This document shows positions 11,312 to 24,328 of a stretch of DNA of 64,000 bases, in pieces. This stretch comes from Glossina fuscipes. Taxonomy: Eukaryota; Arthropoda; Insecta; Diptera; Glossinidae. Position 1 is the first letter of the stretch, and every line of letters begins with the position of its first letter. Both the position numbers and the translations under genes were made by a program. Under the pieces are notes generated by a model. The model did no database searches, was not told the DNA's origin, and worked only from the letters and a program-made list of their open reading frames with translations. The stretch covers positions 20,398,124 through 20,462,123 of the forward strand of contig NW_023998414.1 in the NCBI RefSeq assembly GCF_014805625.2, in the 5' to 3' direction.

Positions 11312-12869
11312 GTACGTATATGTATGTAACAGGAATGGAGTAGCCATAATGTCAGAGAATATTTCAATAGCAGATATTTCCAATGTCTACTTTATGCATT
11401 TTTTTTTTTACAATACTATTCAATTCAAATTTCTAAAGATGATTAATGAACGCATAATGCATATAGACTCCACCTTAACGAGAGTTTTTGTTTTGTGGTT
11501 GTTGATTAAATTATGTGCTTTTCTGCTATTGTTAAGTGATTAAATCGATCAATACAATGTATGCCAGTAAATTATGATAGTGTCAAAAAACTAAAGAGGG
11601 CGTTTTGAAAAATTTTCTTCTTACTCTTTAGGGATGTATTTTTATTTTAAAAAAATGTGCAAACATTTTTTTGCAATTATATTTAAACGTTTGAAAAATT
11701 AATAGTCAAATGGCCCTCAAAAGGTAAACCGCACCCAAGTTGCTTATGATATTTATGTACGCGCAACAAAAGTTTATATCGAAAAAAAGTGAACTTTTTG
11801 AAGGCCTAATATTTGTTTAATAGTAGCTATGACAATGTTGATTATAACAGATAACTAACTGGAAAGACAGGGAAGGGCTTTCTTTGCATCGTTTTGTTGT
11901 TTTTTGTTGTCTCTGTTTTGTGTGCCGAAACCAAACTGAATCATTTTTCCTATTTTATTTATTATTAATACTTTATGTACTGCATTCTCTATTAAGCACA
12001 TACATGAACAATTAGCATATATATATACCTACCTACACAATCAAAGCAATTGAAGCCATCATCTATATTATGCTTAACCCAAAAAAAGCAAACAACAACT
12101 TCAGTAATAACAATAACAATAACAACGAATTACGCCAAACGTAATGTTTCCAGGTGGATCGGAATGTAAATACATAAATAACGAATTACGTTTAATGTTT
12201 ACTTCTTTGTGGTATGCTGCACTTGTTAGTATATTATATGCTTTTATATAGTTCTTATACTCTTGTCTGGTTTGTCGTTTTATTAGATTTTTATGCCCAT
12301 AATAGTGATTAGTGGGTCGATTGACCGGCTACGTACTAAGCATTGATGCCAAGACTTGAGGAATGATAATAAACACATGTTTTCGCTGTTGCGTTATACA
12401 ATTGCAATTTCTACCTGTACGCTACGTCAATAACAGGTTACTCTTAACTAGTTTTATGTAAAAAAAAAAAAATGTTTCTTTTTTCTCAACAATCAAATAA
12501 TCACCAATTTGGTGAATCTTCTGGGTTAAAAAGAAAAATAAAAAAAAAAAACTTGGATGAGGGAGAGAGAGAATGAGCTGAAGATTGGAAGAGAAGAAGT
12601 AAGATTGAGACTGATTTTGATGTCTCACATATTGCTCGCAATATCTAATGAACCATTATTTTTTTTTTTAGAGCCTTCACTAAAATATGTTTTTCTACCA
12701 AGAATATCGTTCTCTATGTTCAAAAATAGAGCGCATTGACACCTGCTAAAGCAATTATATGTATAATTATATACATATCGCCTGCATGTATTTGATTACT
12801 TTTTCACTTGAAAAAGTCCTTTGTTGAGAAAAATTGGTACGATATATATTAATAAAAATATTTTGCATC

Positions 12870-13560
12870 ATTTTCTATAACTTTTTTCCATCTTGCTGGC
12901 AACATGCTGGCATACCATGTCGAAAGAACGACATTGGTTTGCCAGAATCCAGAGGTCAGCCAAGCTATGCTGCACAGATTTGAACAAGTGGCAATCAGAA
13001 GCTACTACGTTGGGTGAGCACGCTAGATGCGGCAGGATATCCTATTCGAATTGCAACAGTATGTACTTGACAACTTTTGCAATATGTGACTGAGCGTTGC
13101 CATGCAAGAGGATGACTTTGCATCTGTTAACCGCTATTGTTGGTCTCTTTCCCAACAATATATCGTTCAATTTATTCAATTGACGTCGGTAGATATTTAC
13201 ATAAGAACTTAATTCGGTTCTCGCAATTCGTTATACCTTGTCGATCCTAGACTAATCTATGACTTTTCGCACTTGGTTCCATAACGCAAACAAACCGCGA
13301 CGTTGAAACGCTTCGGAATGGCATCTTCAGTCAATTCGTGTGATAGCCATATTCTCTCCGTTTGGATCTTCCTCATCGCATATCAACAGTTAGAAGCAGT
13401 TGCTTCATTAACTGCTAACGTGTTTGAAACTTCGTTGACAGTTTGAGCTGGAATTCCCTCCATTAAGTCATGCTATTGATTGTCTTTGAACTTAGTATCT
13501 CAAAGACCGTTTAAAATTTGTCTTACGCAAGATTTAATCATAGTTATTCACTAAGCTGCG
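12870..13560 (-). mobile_element. Mariner-family transposase relic, copy 1
   Basis: On the minus strand, frames separated by stops give ELTEDAIPKRFN, then VILLHGNAQSHIAKVVKYIL, then DILPHLA and ASDCHLFKSVQHSLAD, in the order of a mariner catalytic domain. The usual HDN of the second catalytic aspartate reads HGN, and the SPDLAPSDYHLF block is CSPNVVASDCHLF. The N-terminal helix-turn-helix part is short or lost on the right. The same family occurs at 54155-55080. Terminal inverted repeats were not found. Confidence 0.85.
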
Positions 13561-13814
13561 ACATTTTACTGTGCATGCAAACGATCCTGTTAGAATATGC
13601 ATTTGTCTCAGTTGTGTTTTAAATTGATTTAATTGGACATTTTTTAATAAAAGTTTTAACAACGTCGTTCGTCATAATTGTCATTTTTACGATGGGTTTT
13701 CAAGCAGCAAAAATTTCATTTTATTATTTAGTACGTTGTGAGACCTTCTTCTCTTCTTTTCATTATCTTTTTTCATTTTCATGAAATCATACACAGTGCA
13801 GTTTTTGATGTTAG

Positions 13815-14450
13815 ATTATTATTATTATTGGTTTAATACTTTTAGGGACACTAGAGATTTCGATTGATTTCCAAAAATAAACAATCAACTTTCCCCACCC
13901 GCCCAACCGAGGACCGGATCGTCTCTGCCTAACGTGGAAAGCACCAATCGAAATGAACTCTCAACGATCAGTTAGAAGGTACGGTTCAGCTAATCGCGAA
14001 CAAGGACAGATAGAGTATTAAATTACATAGCGATTAAGTGCTTAGTAATCTTTCCCGTAAAAGCAAGTAATGCTTTTAATCATTTGTGCAAAGTCATTCG
14101 TGTAAAGGAATAATGCATTATTATATTAATATGGTCAAAAGGTCAGACAGTCGGAGGTTGTAGCGGATAAAGGGATGTGTCATTGCAAGGCTTGTTGGTT
14201 CAGCAGTAATGGCGGATGGTTCTACTATTCCCTTATCCAAAAAAATACCCCACACAGACCGTTACACTGAAGAAATACGCACCTGGGGATAGACGGGCGA
14301 CTGAAACTTTCTTACCGGACGGGCTCATGTTATGCCCTGTGTTCTTCTACATCCTGTCGAGTTTACGTTCGACTTGATGACAGCAGCCAAAGTCAGTAAG
14401 ATTATAGTTGTCATTATGTTGACTCCCTAAACCTTCGGATAGTGTCATTG
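13815..14450. other. Unidentified GC-richer patch, possibly a decayed retroelement
   Basis: The composition is clearly richer in G and C than the surroundings. The left edge has an ATTATTATTATT run (13817-13828) which, read on the minus strand, would be an (AAT)n tail of the kind that ends non-LTR elements. GGATAAAGGGA at 14165-14175 and TCCCTTATCC at 14229-14238 could form a stem. Translations on both strands give no motif that I recognise. A decayed LINE or SINE on the minus strand is the simplest guess. Confidence 0.35.
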
Positions 14451-15470
14451 TTAATGCATTTTATTAAATGCATATTATTTATATTAACTAGTCTCTGTGA
14501 AACATTTATCTTTATTTTAGATAGTAAGTCAGCAAGTCTTTAGTCAGATACATTGTAGTGTCTCTGCATACTTCATAACAATAATCAGAATATAATAGTG
14601 CAACTCTTGGCGAATCCGATGCAATCTCCATACTGCATGTAAAAATCAAACAGCTTTAGCGTAGCATAATTATTTTAGGTCAGAAGTTTATAAATATATT
14701 CATATAAAGATGATCCCAAACAGGGTAAAGGGAACAAAATGTTGTTTGATACTACAAAAGAGTTCAATTTCTTTGCAAGCTATTTTTCAATTCGAATAAA
14801 TTTCTTTATAGTAAACAAATGAAAGACGACCGTCCTTCTACTTGACTGTTTCCTCGACAAACAAAAGCGCATTATTTTGGCTCGTTTGTCAATACAACAA
14901 AATTTGTTTATAGTTAACAAACTTTGCGTATGTTTAGCTTACTTTAAGATCAAATGGTACATTAATAAATTAACCCAGAATGTAACAAACATGCTCACAG
15001 ACACGTCAAAAGTCATAAGGCATTTTTTTTCTTTGTGCTTCTCGTAACATAACAAACTTCTGCTGTGAGGAAATTCATATCAAAGATTTCGTTGCATCTC
15101 TTGCTCTGTGATAATATGTTTGTTATAATAACACAAAAATTACAAGAACAAAATATATGGTTTTTTCTTATTAATTAGTGATCGCATACAACGCCAGAAA
15201 ACCATTTATGTATCTAAACCAATAAAGTCTACAAAAAATATATCCTTTTACGCGGAAATTGAATCCTCGCTAGCGTACAATAAATTTATTTCAATAACAG
15301 TGATTGGCATATGAAGAAATCGTTGCATCTGCCACGTTTGTAAAATCCGTCCTGTTGCTGAAATATGTTCGAAATTTACAAGAATCATAAATGAAATGAA
15401 AGACTACAAGAATCATAAATCAAATCGATGCTGAATTATATTCATATTATATACGTTGCAAATGATAATA

Positions 15471-15484
15471 GTGTGTGTGTGTGT
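15471..15484 (+). repeat. (GT)n microsatellite
   Basis: A short GT dinucleotide tract in Rip11 intron 1. Confidence 0.8.
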
Positions 15485-17201
15485 TTGTTGTATCGGTGCA
15501 AAAATGATTATCACACAAAACAGCAAATCTTTTACATTTGAAGAAAATTTTATCGAGAGATAATTCATTTCATGAAATAAGTCTGTAGTGACAAAGTGTT
15601 TACACTGGTGTGGCAGAATAGGCGAGTACCATACGCGCTCTAAGCATGGCGCGAAACGATTTAAATGATGACCATAGTATATAGGGTATAGGGATAAGGG
15701 TATCAGAGATCAGCCAAAAATTCCATTATTATTACATTAATTGAAATGGAATTAAATCTGTTCAATCTTTCAAAGCGAGTAGGGCTTTCAATTTCGTTGA
15801 TCGACCTTATGTGATTGATATTTGAAGTAAAAATTGCATTTTAACTGTCAACTACGTGCCCTATTCACTTAATTTAGTGCATGCAGTTTTCACTTATTCG
15901 GAAGTATGAATGATGGACGGATGGAAGAGTGGACCCTCCTGTGTAGAATCTGACCGGATGTGTTCTAAAGTCTTTGTTTTCATTTAGAATCCGTCTTATT
16001 TACTTAAGAGCACACCTCATAGCCTCCTATTAATTACAATATTATTGAGGTGTTGAAGGTTTTCGTTAACAAGTCATGGCAAAGCGTAAATACAACGACA
16101 TTATTTTGTAACGATTTGCTGCCTTTGTGTTTTTCTCATTTTTCCCAAAAACTTTCTTTATCAACTTAACTTTTGAAAAGAGAAAAAATTGCACCTAGAG
16201 AAAGTGCAAGATTTTGGAGTTTTAATATTTAAGGCTCTGTTCTGTTCCACATTTCGTTTTTTTTTTTTTTCTTTTTTATATCGAATATTGAAGGAATACG
16301 GGGTTAAGCTAGGCCTATCGTTGCGGTTGTAATATCCGCAATTGACCATCAAGTAAGCCCATTAAATAGAGGAGCCCTAGATGGATTTAAACGCCCTTTG
16401 TGTTTATCGGTGTAATTATTTTCATGGCGACGGAAATCTAACGTCTTCCAGACTTCTTTACTTAGTAATCAATTATTGTGAAGGTTCGAAATTTTTTACA
16501 GTCCTTTGTATTATTGAGGTCGAAAGCATTTTACTCCGGACTGCGGAGTGTGATGCTCGTAATTTATACCATACATTGAAATTTGGTATGAAAAAATTTT
16601 TACCAATTTTTGTCAAATGCGAGGTTGACGTATATTTGAAACGTTAGGTTCTCATTATAGCAAATTTGGTGATCTAGGGAACAGTTAACCGGAGGATTAA
16701 TGGATGGATTGGCAGACGCATATGGCTAAATCAGTTTAGAAGTGTACTACGATAGGGATTATCTAAATCGCACAGAAGTTGCAAACATGGGTTTCATGGG
16801 TTCCATGGGTCTTGGAAAAAAAAGAACGAAAGTCTCCTCTCACGAAAAGTGATTAACTTTTAATTCTTTTACGAAGAAGCATTAAATTGTGTGCCACCTT
16901 TGCTGCAATACGTTTTAAAAAGTCCCTGAAGGGAGAATAAATTTAGTTTTCCATCACACTCGTACTAAAGTGCTTTCTAAGTGGAATGTGATTTCTTGGT
17001 TGTTTAAAAGCAAATATTTAACCTGTCAAGTCGCTCCTCAAATCTGAAAACAGACGCGTACACAGCAAAATCGAATTACTTTGACGAAAAAATGTGTTCT
17101 ACTTTGTGAGCATGTGCACATTTTATATATATATATATTTAGTTCCCACAGTTGGTAGAAATCCAATTAACAAAAATGTTTTTCTTCATTTTTATAGACC
17201 A

Positions 17202-17222
17202 AAAAAAAAAAAAAAAAAACCA

Positions 17223-17260
<38 letters not shown>
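17202..17260 (+). repeat. Poly(A) plus (AT)n compound microsatellite
   Basis: An A run of about 18 (17202-17219) is followed by CCAAAA and then about 17 AT units (17226-17260). Confidence 0.9.
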
Positions 17261-17261
<1 letters not shown>

Positions 17262-17959
17262 TGATAAATTGCATTATCAAGTATGGCTTTCCACGTACTG
17301 CAATCTTCTTAAACAGCGGCGTACAATGTGAGCCGGCGTCAAAGGCCGAAATCCAGCTGTAACTCAAGTGGATATTAGCAATTTAAAGTAGTATTATTTT
17401 TCATCCATCTATGCAAAAAAAAAAATCGAAAGAATTGAACTCTATATATATGTATATATACAACATATACATATTTCGTTATGCTTTGTTACAAAAATCG
17501 CTTGTTGTATCGTCCAAAGCTGTTTTTTTTTTTTTTTTTTTTCTTGTTTTAATTTCTCTGTGAACGTAGTCCTCGTTGCTGTTATTGCTATATTTCGGTT
17601 TACAAACCAAACAAAAGAAGCAGTCAGTCGGTAGTATTTTATGTGCATGTTTACCTATGCAAGTATTGTATAATAATCTCTGCTAAATAATTGTGATCAA
17701 TAAAAAATTGATTCAAAAACTTGTATCAAATGCTTAAAAACACATATAAGTATATGTCATGGTTAAAATAAATTTGATGAGGTACGTTGAGGAGGTCCAG
17801 TGAACTGTTCTGCATTAGAAAAAATGAAATCAGTTAAACTGTAAATGATCAAGACGCTAGAGAGCGTTACGCATCAAATCATTGATTATCTTAACGAGTG
17901 AAGGGAAAATCAAAGGAATAATCAAGTAATGGACGAAAGTTAATAAATAAAATGACGCG

Positions 17960-18327
17960 CTTCAAAAACCTCCGAGACTATATAAGTTCTTGGCCAGTTT
18001 CAAATTTTAAATGCACCTAAGCATGTCTGCCTGTTCGTCTGTCCGTCGGTCCAATTGTGTATAGTATCTGCGGTAAATATTTCCCTTAAGTGAAAATGAA
18101 GATATCGATTACAAATTCGTAAAAGAATTTGGAAGTGAGTTAAACTTTTCCATAGACACGTCTACGGCGTTCACATGCCCCCTTTGGAGAATAGAATAAA
18201 AAACAAAACAATCAGCAGCCCACTCCATGAAATTTTATTTCTTTCACTTTTTCTTGTCTTCTTTAGGATAACGGTGATGGATATAAAAGATTCGGTTATG
18301 ACCGAATATAATTATCTCTCACTCGTT
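17960..18327 (+). mobile_element. INE-1/DINE-1-like element, right half
   Basis: It contains CATGTCTGCCTGTTCGTCTG, then AGTATCTGCGGTAAA, AAAATGAAGATATCG, GGATAACGGTGATGGATATA and the hairpin ATTCGGTTATGACCGAAT (18290-18307), ending near ACTCGTTA. These are the same blocks in the same order as the copies at 3888 and 39877. The left part is missing. It is intronic and on the same strand as Rip11. Confidence 0.78.
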
Positions 18328-19056
18328 ACAAAACTTGAAGCAAAACTCAAGACTTAACTAAATTTTTGTTTGTTGTAGCAAACGTAGAGCTTTAGTGTCC
18401 TGAGTCGAATGGAAACATGAGGTCAAATTCCTTGCTGTAACTCAGTACACTTTTAGGAATTTCCGCAGGGAATGTTGTAGCGTAAACAAGGCTTGGAATC
18501 TCAAATCGTCTACAAGCTTGTTGTCGATGACGGTTATAAAAATGTGTAGACGTATGTCAAATAAAGGAAGTAAAGCGGCTATGTGTTACATACCCTTCGG
18601 TTTGCCGCAAAGATATATGCATGAAAATCTCTTCAGACCATGTAAATAAAATACGTTATCTTCAAGGTCATAAATGTTTTTCCTTTTGTCTTAGTTTGTA
18701 ATAAAATGACTTTGCTTTGATTCGAAATGCTGGGTCTCGCTATTTTCATTTGAAAATGATATCGTACAACTGATCAACTTCTGATTTTTTGTAAAAATTT
18801 GAAGTTTGGAATTCGCCAATTCGCCAATAACACGAGCAAGCTTGTTGAATAAGGTCATTGAAAGGTCGCGCAAATGCAACGTTTCAAAGTAATTCATCGT
18901 TTTCGCATTGTATTCCATAATACAATGGCAAGATGTAAACTGCTGTGCAGTAAAAAAGAACTCATTTTAAATCTCAATCAAAACTGTTTGCTTTCGAAGC
19001 CACGAAGTGGATGACCCGATACCTTTCGATACCGAAAAAGAGCCGCATAAAAGTTG

Positions 19057-19084
19057 CTCTCTCTCTCTCTCTCTCTCTCTCTCT
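19057..19084 (+). repeat. (CT)n microsatellite
   Basis: About 14 CT units in Rip11 intron 1; a pyrimidine-rich tract on the sense strand. Confidence 0.9.
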
Positions 19085-20889
19085 GGCAGATATATTTTCG
19101 AATCTGTTGGTTTGATTCTCAGGGAACTTTTCATTAAAATTCTATTATGCGTGTTGGAAGTGGATCAAGCTGTCTTCGGAAAATTTTCATTCTTTCATTT
19201 TAATTTTTTTGCGATGACGACTTGCATTAAACTGAATTATGAAGAATATGTCGTAAGTGCTTTGCACGATCGTTCCTGATGCGCATGCCTATAGACATCT
19301 CTTATGGAAGAGCAAAATTAATATATCCTATCCATCATGGCAACGACCCTATCTAAATTAAAATTACAAGCGATTAATATGTCAGAGACACTTGAAGTTG
19401 AGATACCGTTGACAACAATAGCGTAAATGTGTTGTGTAGTGCACGAGTATTCGCACGTTTTAGGGGGCACACTTGTATGTATGTAAACATATGCATACAT
19501 AGTCTTCCATCTGCTAGCGCGTAAATGTACATGTGTATGTATTTTTTTTTTTTTTTTTAAGAGTTGATTGCTTTTCATTGCAACTTTTGAATAATTTTTC
19601 TGCTATTTGCTTGTATGGAATTTGAAAGTTTTTTTTTTTTCTTTTTTTTTTGTTGTCCATTATTGCATGGTCACGTCAGCTTTAAAGTTAAAATTAATGC
19701 GAACGAAACGATTCGTTAAAAGTAATGTATATATGCGGATTTACGTAAATAAATTTTAATAATTAACTCCATTCATATTGAAATGGATATATTTAGTCAG
19801 CACTTTAAAGAAGAAGACACAAAGAAATGATTTATTTAATAAAAAATTTTAATAATTTCAATCCTATTGCTGTTCGCTTGCATACCATTTAACTGTTTCT
19901 CTGTCTTCGGCTGTGGAAGTTTTCAGCAAAAGGTTTCATGACGCGAGCTAGGAATTTGAAATTACTTTGTTTTCTTTTCTTTTTTTTTTTTTCTTTCCTT
20001 TCCTTTCTTTTCCTTTGGGGTTACTATTGCATGTTTTTTAATATGGATTTGATGCACAGATGTTTTTCACTTGTCATCATGCAAACAATTTCATGTTTTA
20101 TTTCATTTGCTTTTTGCTGCACACAAGCTTAAAATATTATTATTTGTGATATTATGACTGCATACATATATACATATATCTCATTGCTTTCTATGAATGA
20201 ATGAATGCCTTAATCACAGAGTTAATAATATTTTTATTTTTCATTTACTTGATCGGGTCTCTATTATAATTGTTAATTAAAAAAATTTTGAAAAATTTTT
20301 AAACTAAAAGTCGTGCAGCTTATGTTTATGTAAATAAATAAATATTTCAATTTACAAACATATATATGCTATACCCATCGTCAAAAGAATTGGAAAATCC
20401 GTTCTCAATGACGTTTAATCGATAGGTATTTTGAAATGTTTATGGCGTAGAAAAAATGCATATTTCTTAAAATTATCGCATCGCTCAATAAGTCCCCGGT
20501 CTAACACATATACGTCAACACTGTTAACAGACTCACATAACTTCGGCATAATACCAATTTTCAAACAATACGTGTCCTCCACTTTTAACTACTTTTTTGC
20601 TCACTTTGCAACACTTTCGTCGATTGCTAGTTACTCGCTTGACTGCCGATTTGACTCTGGAATGTTGTAATGTGAATTCATATATTATCCAGTGTCACAT
20701 ATCGCATCAAAAATATTCTTTACATTTCATCCGAAATAATACGAAAGAGTGAAACAGTGCCCTATCGACCCGATATTGGTGAACGTGACCAAATGTGGCG
20801 TACAGTTCGAACAGAGCTTTCTTTTGGCTAAATGTTCATGGAAAACAGAATATGCACTCCCTTTTGATGTCCTCACCTTGCCAGCCATT

Positions 20890-21126
20890 TCACGCAACTC
20901 CACTTTTCAGTCTTCCAAAAGGATTTTGCATCAATTTCGGGGTGCCAGAGCATTCAGCTTTTATATGACTATGTCTAAAATTAGCAAAGCAATCACAAAC
21001 TTTTCTTTTCGACAGCCAACAACCCGTCATAACACTTTCCAAACCAAATGCTGACTTTGAACAAAAAGCAACATTTGATCGACATATTTCAGATTCAGGT
21101 TCAGATCGCGAACCCGATTCAGACAT
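20890..21126 (-). pseudogene. Unidentified decayed reading frame
   Basis: On the minus strand an ATG at 21124-21126 opens 78 codons starting MSESGSRSEPESEICRSN, then KRKVCDCFANFRHSH. The same frame continues past stops for another ~60 codons (to about 20690), with sequence that still looks protein-like (EDIKRECIFCFP, then KKALFELYATFGH). A Ser/Glu-rich acidic leader followed by a basic Cys-containing segment is common at the start of DNA-transposon proteins, but I recognise no family. A chance frame cannot be excluded. Confidence 0.3.
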
Positions 21127-21658
21127 TTTGATTGTTTTGAAAATTACAAAAGTAGTGTCACTTGTAAACGAATGGTCATGAAACTCATGAAATTTTGACG
21201 CTCACCGTTTGAGGACTGACTGATGCTATTCAGAAGACATAAGGCGTCTGTCAACAATGATGTCATATATATGTATCGGATAGATGATTTGTCGCATGAT
21301 GTGCTAGGTCATCGGTGATTGTAATTCAGTCACTGTTAATTCAAAATCGGGAGATATGAAAGTAAAATTGGAAAATTTCTCATTGGAGTTTCACAAATTT
21401 TGAATCAAAGGTGAACAATACTCAGTTGAAAACTAAACAGTCGTCCGTTAAAAACCTATCAAATGACATCAAACATGATCAGATTAAGTTGCATGATTTG
21501 TCAATTGACAAGCGGAAATCGGTTAGCCAAAATTAGGGGCGGGGGGGGAGAATAACAAATGTTAGCTGGCATTGTGACAGTAAATAGTTCTCAGCATTTC
21601 GCTATGCAGTATAAAGATGAGAAAGAATGAGAATGAAAACAGAATGAAAATTATCATT

Positions 21659-21681
21659 AGAGAGAGAGAGAGAGAGAGAGA
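21659..21681 (+). repeat. (GA)n microsatellite
   Basis: About 11 GA units in Rip11 intron 1. Confidence 0.9.
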
Positions 21682-21749
21682 CCAGGCAAACTATTCGTAA
21701 GATACAAACAGGTGCTGTATATTGCTTTTGTGCCGAGTACTGGCCAATT

Positions 21750-21779
21750 TACTATGGGTGTGGGTGTGTGTGTGTGTGT
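21750..21779 (+). repeat. (GT)n microsatellite
   Basis: An imperfect TGGGTGTGGG start passes into a run of GT units. Confidence 0.85.
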
Positions 21780-22083
21780 CTGAAGCCATACCATTTGCCT
21801 TCTATTCTCGCTACCATTTAACGTAGTTGGTTGCAAAACATTATATTAAAAATAAAATCTCATGTGAAATTTCTAATCGGCATATTAAATATATTTCTCC
21901 GGAATAGCGTTGCAAGAATAGAAGTGTTAATCAGTGTTGCCATATTTTTGCCAAAATCATAATATATAGTGCAGTAGATGTATGTCGGAAATCTCATACA
22001 TCAGTACGTTAGTCCCCGGATAGTGGAAAAACCTTATGGTTAGATTTTATGCAAATATCTTTTAAATAATTTTTTTTTTTTTA

Positions 22084-22258
22084 AATTATTATTATTATAA
22101 TAAATTTAGCCAGAGAATAAATTCTAAGACCAAAATCTTAAAGCACTAGCATTCTAAGGCTTTCGACTTTTGTTAAAAACTCTACCGCACTTGAGATTTG
22201 AACCCATGGCCATTGACTTGCTAGTCGAGACTCTTACCTACTCGGGCACTCAGGCGAA
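22084..22258 (-). mobile_element. tRNA-derived SINE, copy 1
   Basis: Read on the minus strand it starts with a tRNA-like head: GCCTGAGTGCCCGAGTAGG, an A-box-like GAGTAGGTAAGAGTC (22229-22243), and a B box GGTTCAAATCTC (22193-22204). A unique body follows (GGTAGAGTTTTTAAC, then AAAGCCTTAGAATG-like, then TTAGAATTTATTCTCTGGC), ending in (TAA)n at 22084-22105. The head resembles a class II (Ser/Leu-type) tRNA. The same body occurs in the opposite orientation at 53821-54002. A T run flanks its 5' side. Confidence 0.85.
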
Positions 22259-23476
22259 TTTTTTTTTTTTTTTTTAAATAAAATGGGCAAGTACTATAGA
22301 AATTTATTTTGAACTTTTACTCGCTTTCCAATCAAAAAATGCTTCAATTTTCGAAACTTTTTAATGAATACTTTCCGATCCGATGAATACAGCAGATCCA
22401 GTGATAAAATCAGCCATCTTTTAAAAAAGAAATCCTCTTTTGTCCGAGTCGTAGAAAAACCAACGCATAGAAGAGTGCCTTGATTAAAAATGAAAATCTG
22501 AAGAATTTCGTAGACGGATAACAAGTTCCGTAGGAATTGAAGAAAGAACAAAGAAGGGAGGAAGCATTTCTAAAAAAACTAACCCAATCGCCAAGAACTT
22601 GATATTATTCGAATGCAATCAAATGGCCGCTTGAGTACTACTTCTCAAGTCGACAATCCAGAACAATCCAGATACACAGAACTTAATTGTGCGGGATGCT
22701 TGTGAACAACGTCCCTTTATCAAAGCAATGAGATTATTTTGTGACCGTTTAGCCCAATTACGGAGAACCATCCTCACTTGTTGGGGGATAGCAGTACATA
22801 GTTATGTTGTTGTTGTTGATATTGGTAAAAATTCTCTCAGCGAGGAGAAGGTCATTTAGCATTGAGGTGAATCAAAGTTTGTCTTGTCGTTCTAAAGCAA
22901 CCATTTCTGAAGTCATAAAAGTTAAGATCATCGGCTTGTAGTCGAACGTTGAATATTTGCAAGCCACACACAAGCCCGTGCACAAAAATTGTATTTCTTG
23001 CACATTGTAAATCCCAAGCTTTTATTTATGGTCTTATAAAAGCTACTTTGGGAAAAAATTCGTTTCCACCTATTAGTTAATTAAAATAAAGGCTTATTTA
23101 AAAAAAAAATAAAAAATATTGTTTTTGTATATCTTATTATATCTCATGTCGGCAATAAATGATTATTATTCATATGTACGTTGAGGTTTTTATTCAAGAC
23201 CAACTTTCGATGTATTATTTGTCTTTCTTTGTATTATTACTTATTGTAACTTATTGTTTGGCATTGTTTTTTATACTCACTTTCCATTACTGCGATTTCT
23301 ATTGTTTTAAAAATTCAAGAGCAGTGTTTTTGTTGTTCCGTCTTTCTTCATTTTTCTCTTCAACAATCTCGCTTCTCTAGTTGATCATGTGAGCTAATGA
23401 TCTATGATCTTAAAATTTTTTATTTTTTTTGCATATATCTTAATTTTAATTGTTGCTGCGATTGTATGTGATCTAC

Positions 23477-24265
23477 TTTTTATATCCAATAACGAAGGTT
23501 GGAGGTATATTAACTTTGTCAAAACACTTGCAACATTCAGGAGAAAATTTCAAAAGCCCTATCGAGAATGCCTTTGACGGTCTTTGCGTTAAAGGTCTAT
23601 AAGCTCGGTACCTTAAAAAGGCAATCGTTGATGTCAAGATTCGCAAAATTATTGATTGGATATGAAAAAGCGGCAGGCCCAAAAATGCGGTAAAGTTTCT
23701 TCGCTTGGTTATAGAGGAATTTCGTGAGCTTAATTAGTTGCCGTGCGATCATGATGGCCATATGGGAAACCCGAAAAGATGATCGCAAACTTTGGCTCGG
23801 TGGGAGTGAAAAATTATAAACATAACAAAAACGATGATAAGAAGAAAAAAAAAAATCTTTAGGGTTTTAATAGAAACAGAAGCCGGCTCTTATTAACGCA
23901 GTTAGTTCGTTAAGATGAGCGTAATTGTGAACTGATCTGTTTGTCTATTCGTCTGTGAAACATTGGAAGTTTATGTTGGTAGATTGATATTCAAATACGG
24001 ATACGTCTGCGGTATAAAATATAAACTGAAAACACTTTTGGCCGATTTTCTTTGCCTGTGTACTCATAAAACGCCACAGAAATAATCATAAAAATTTCCA
24101 CCCACTTTCTATGGGTGACAAAAAAAAAAAACATAATCGACCATGGCCATCTAATATTCGAAACTCGAAACATCATTTATATCGTTTTTTTTTTTTTTTG
24201 TTTTAAGATGAAGGGGGTGGGTATAAAACAACCGGCCACAGTTAAATAAAATTTTTCTACTGTTT
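23477..24265 (+). mobile_element. INE-1/DINE-1-like element, diverged and interrupted
   Basis: The left end TTTTTATATCCAATAACGAAGG and the following GGAGGTATATTAACTTTGTC match the left end of the copy at 39877. From about 23925 there is TTTGTCTATTCGTCTGTG and near the right end GGGGGTGGGTATAAAACA, with the terminal hairpin worn away. The middle (about 23700-23920) does not match the family, so this may be two fragments. The right end lies about 63 bp before Rip11 exon 2. Confidence 0.6.
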
Positions 24266-24328
24266 TGCAATTTTAATTAAACATTCATATGAATTTTGGG
24301 CGGATTTTTGTATTGTTTTTATTTCTAG

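Larger units (their letters stand above)
11312..24328 (+). other. Rip11: Rip11 intron 1, about 13 kb
   Basis: Donor GTACGT at 11312 and acceptor TTTATTTCTAG ending at 24328. The intron contains a mariner relic (12870-13560), an unidentified GC-richer patch (13815-14450), microsatellites, an INE-1-like right half (17960-18327), a decayed reading frame (20890-21126), a SINE (22084-22258) and a split INE-1-like element (23477-24265). A large first intron in a fly gene often carries enhancers; none can be named here. I see no nested gene. Confidence 0.75.

Noticed and set aside
22193..22243. Possible genuine tRNA gene (A and B boxes on the minus strand)
   Set aside because: No acceptor stem pairing was seen, and the sequence continues into a body and (TAA)n tail shared with a second copy, which indicates a SINE.
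24289..24328. Start codon with a signal-peptide-like sequence just before Rip11 exon 2
   Set aside because: The hydrophobic residues come from the intron's T-rich polypyrimidine tract. The true N-terminus MWSPTHIKVT is at 11281 with matching splice phase.
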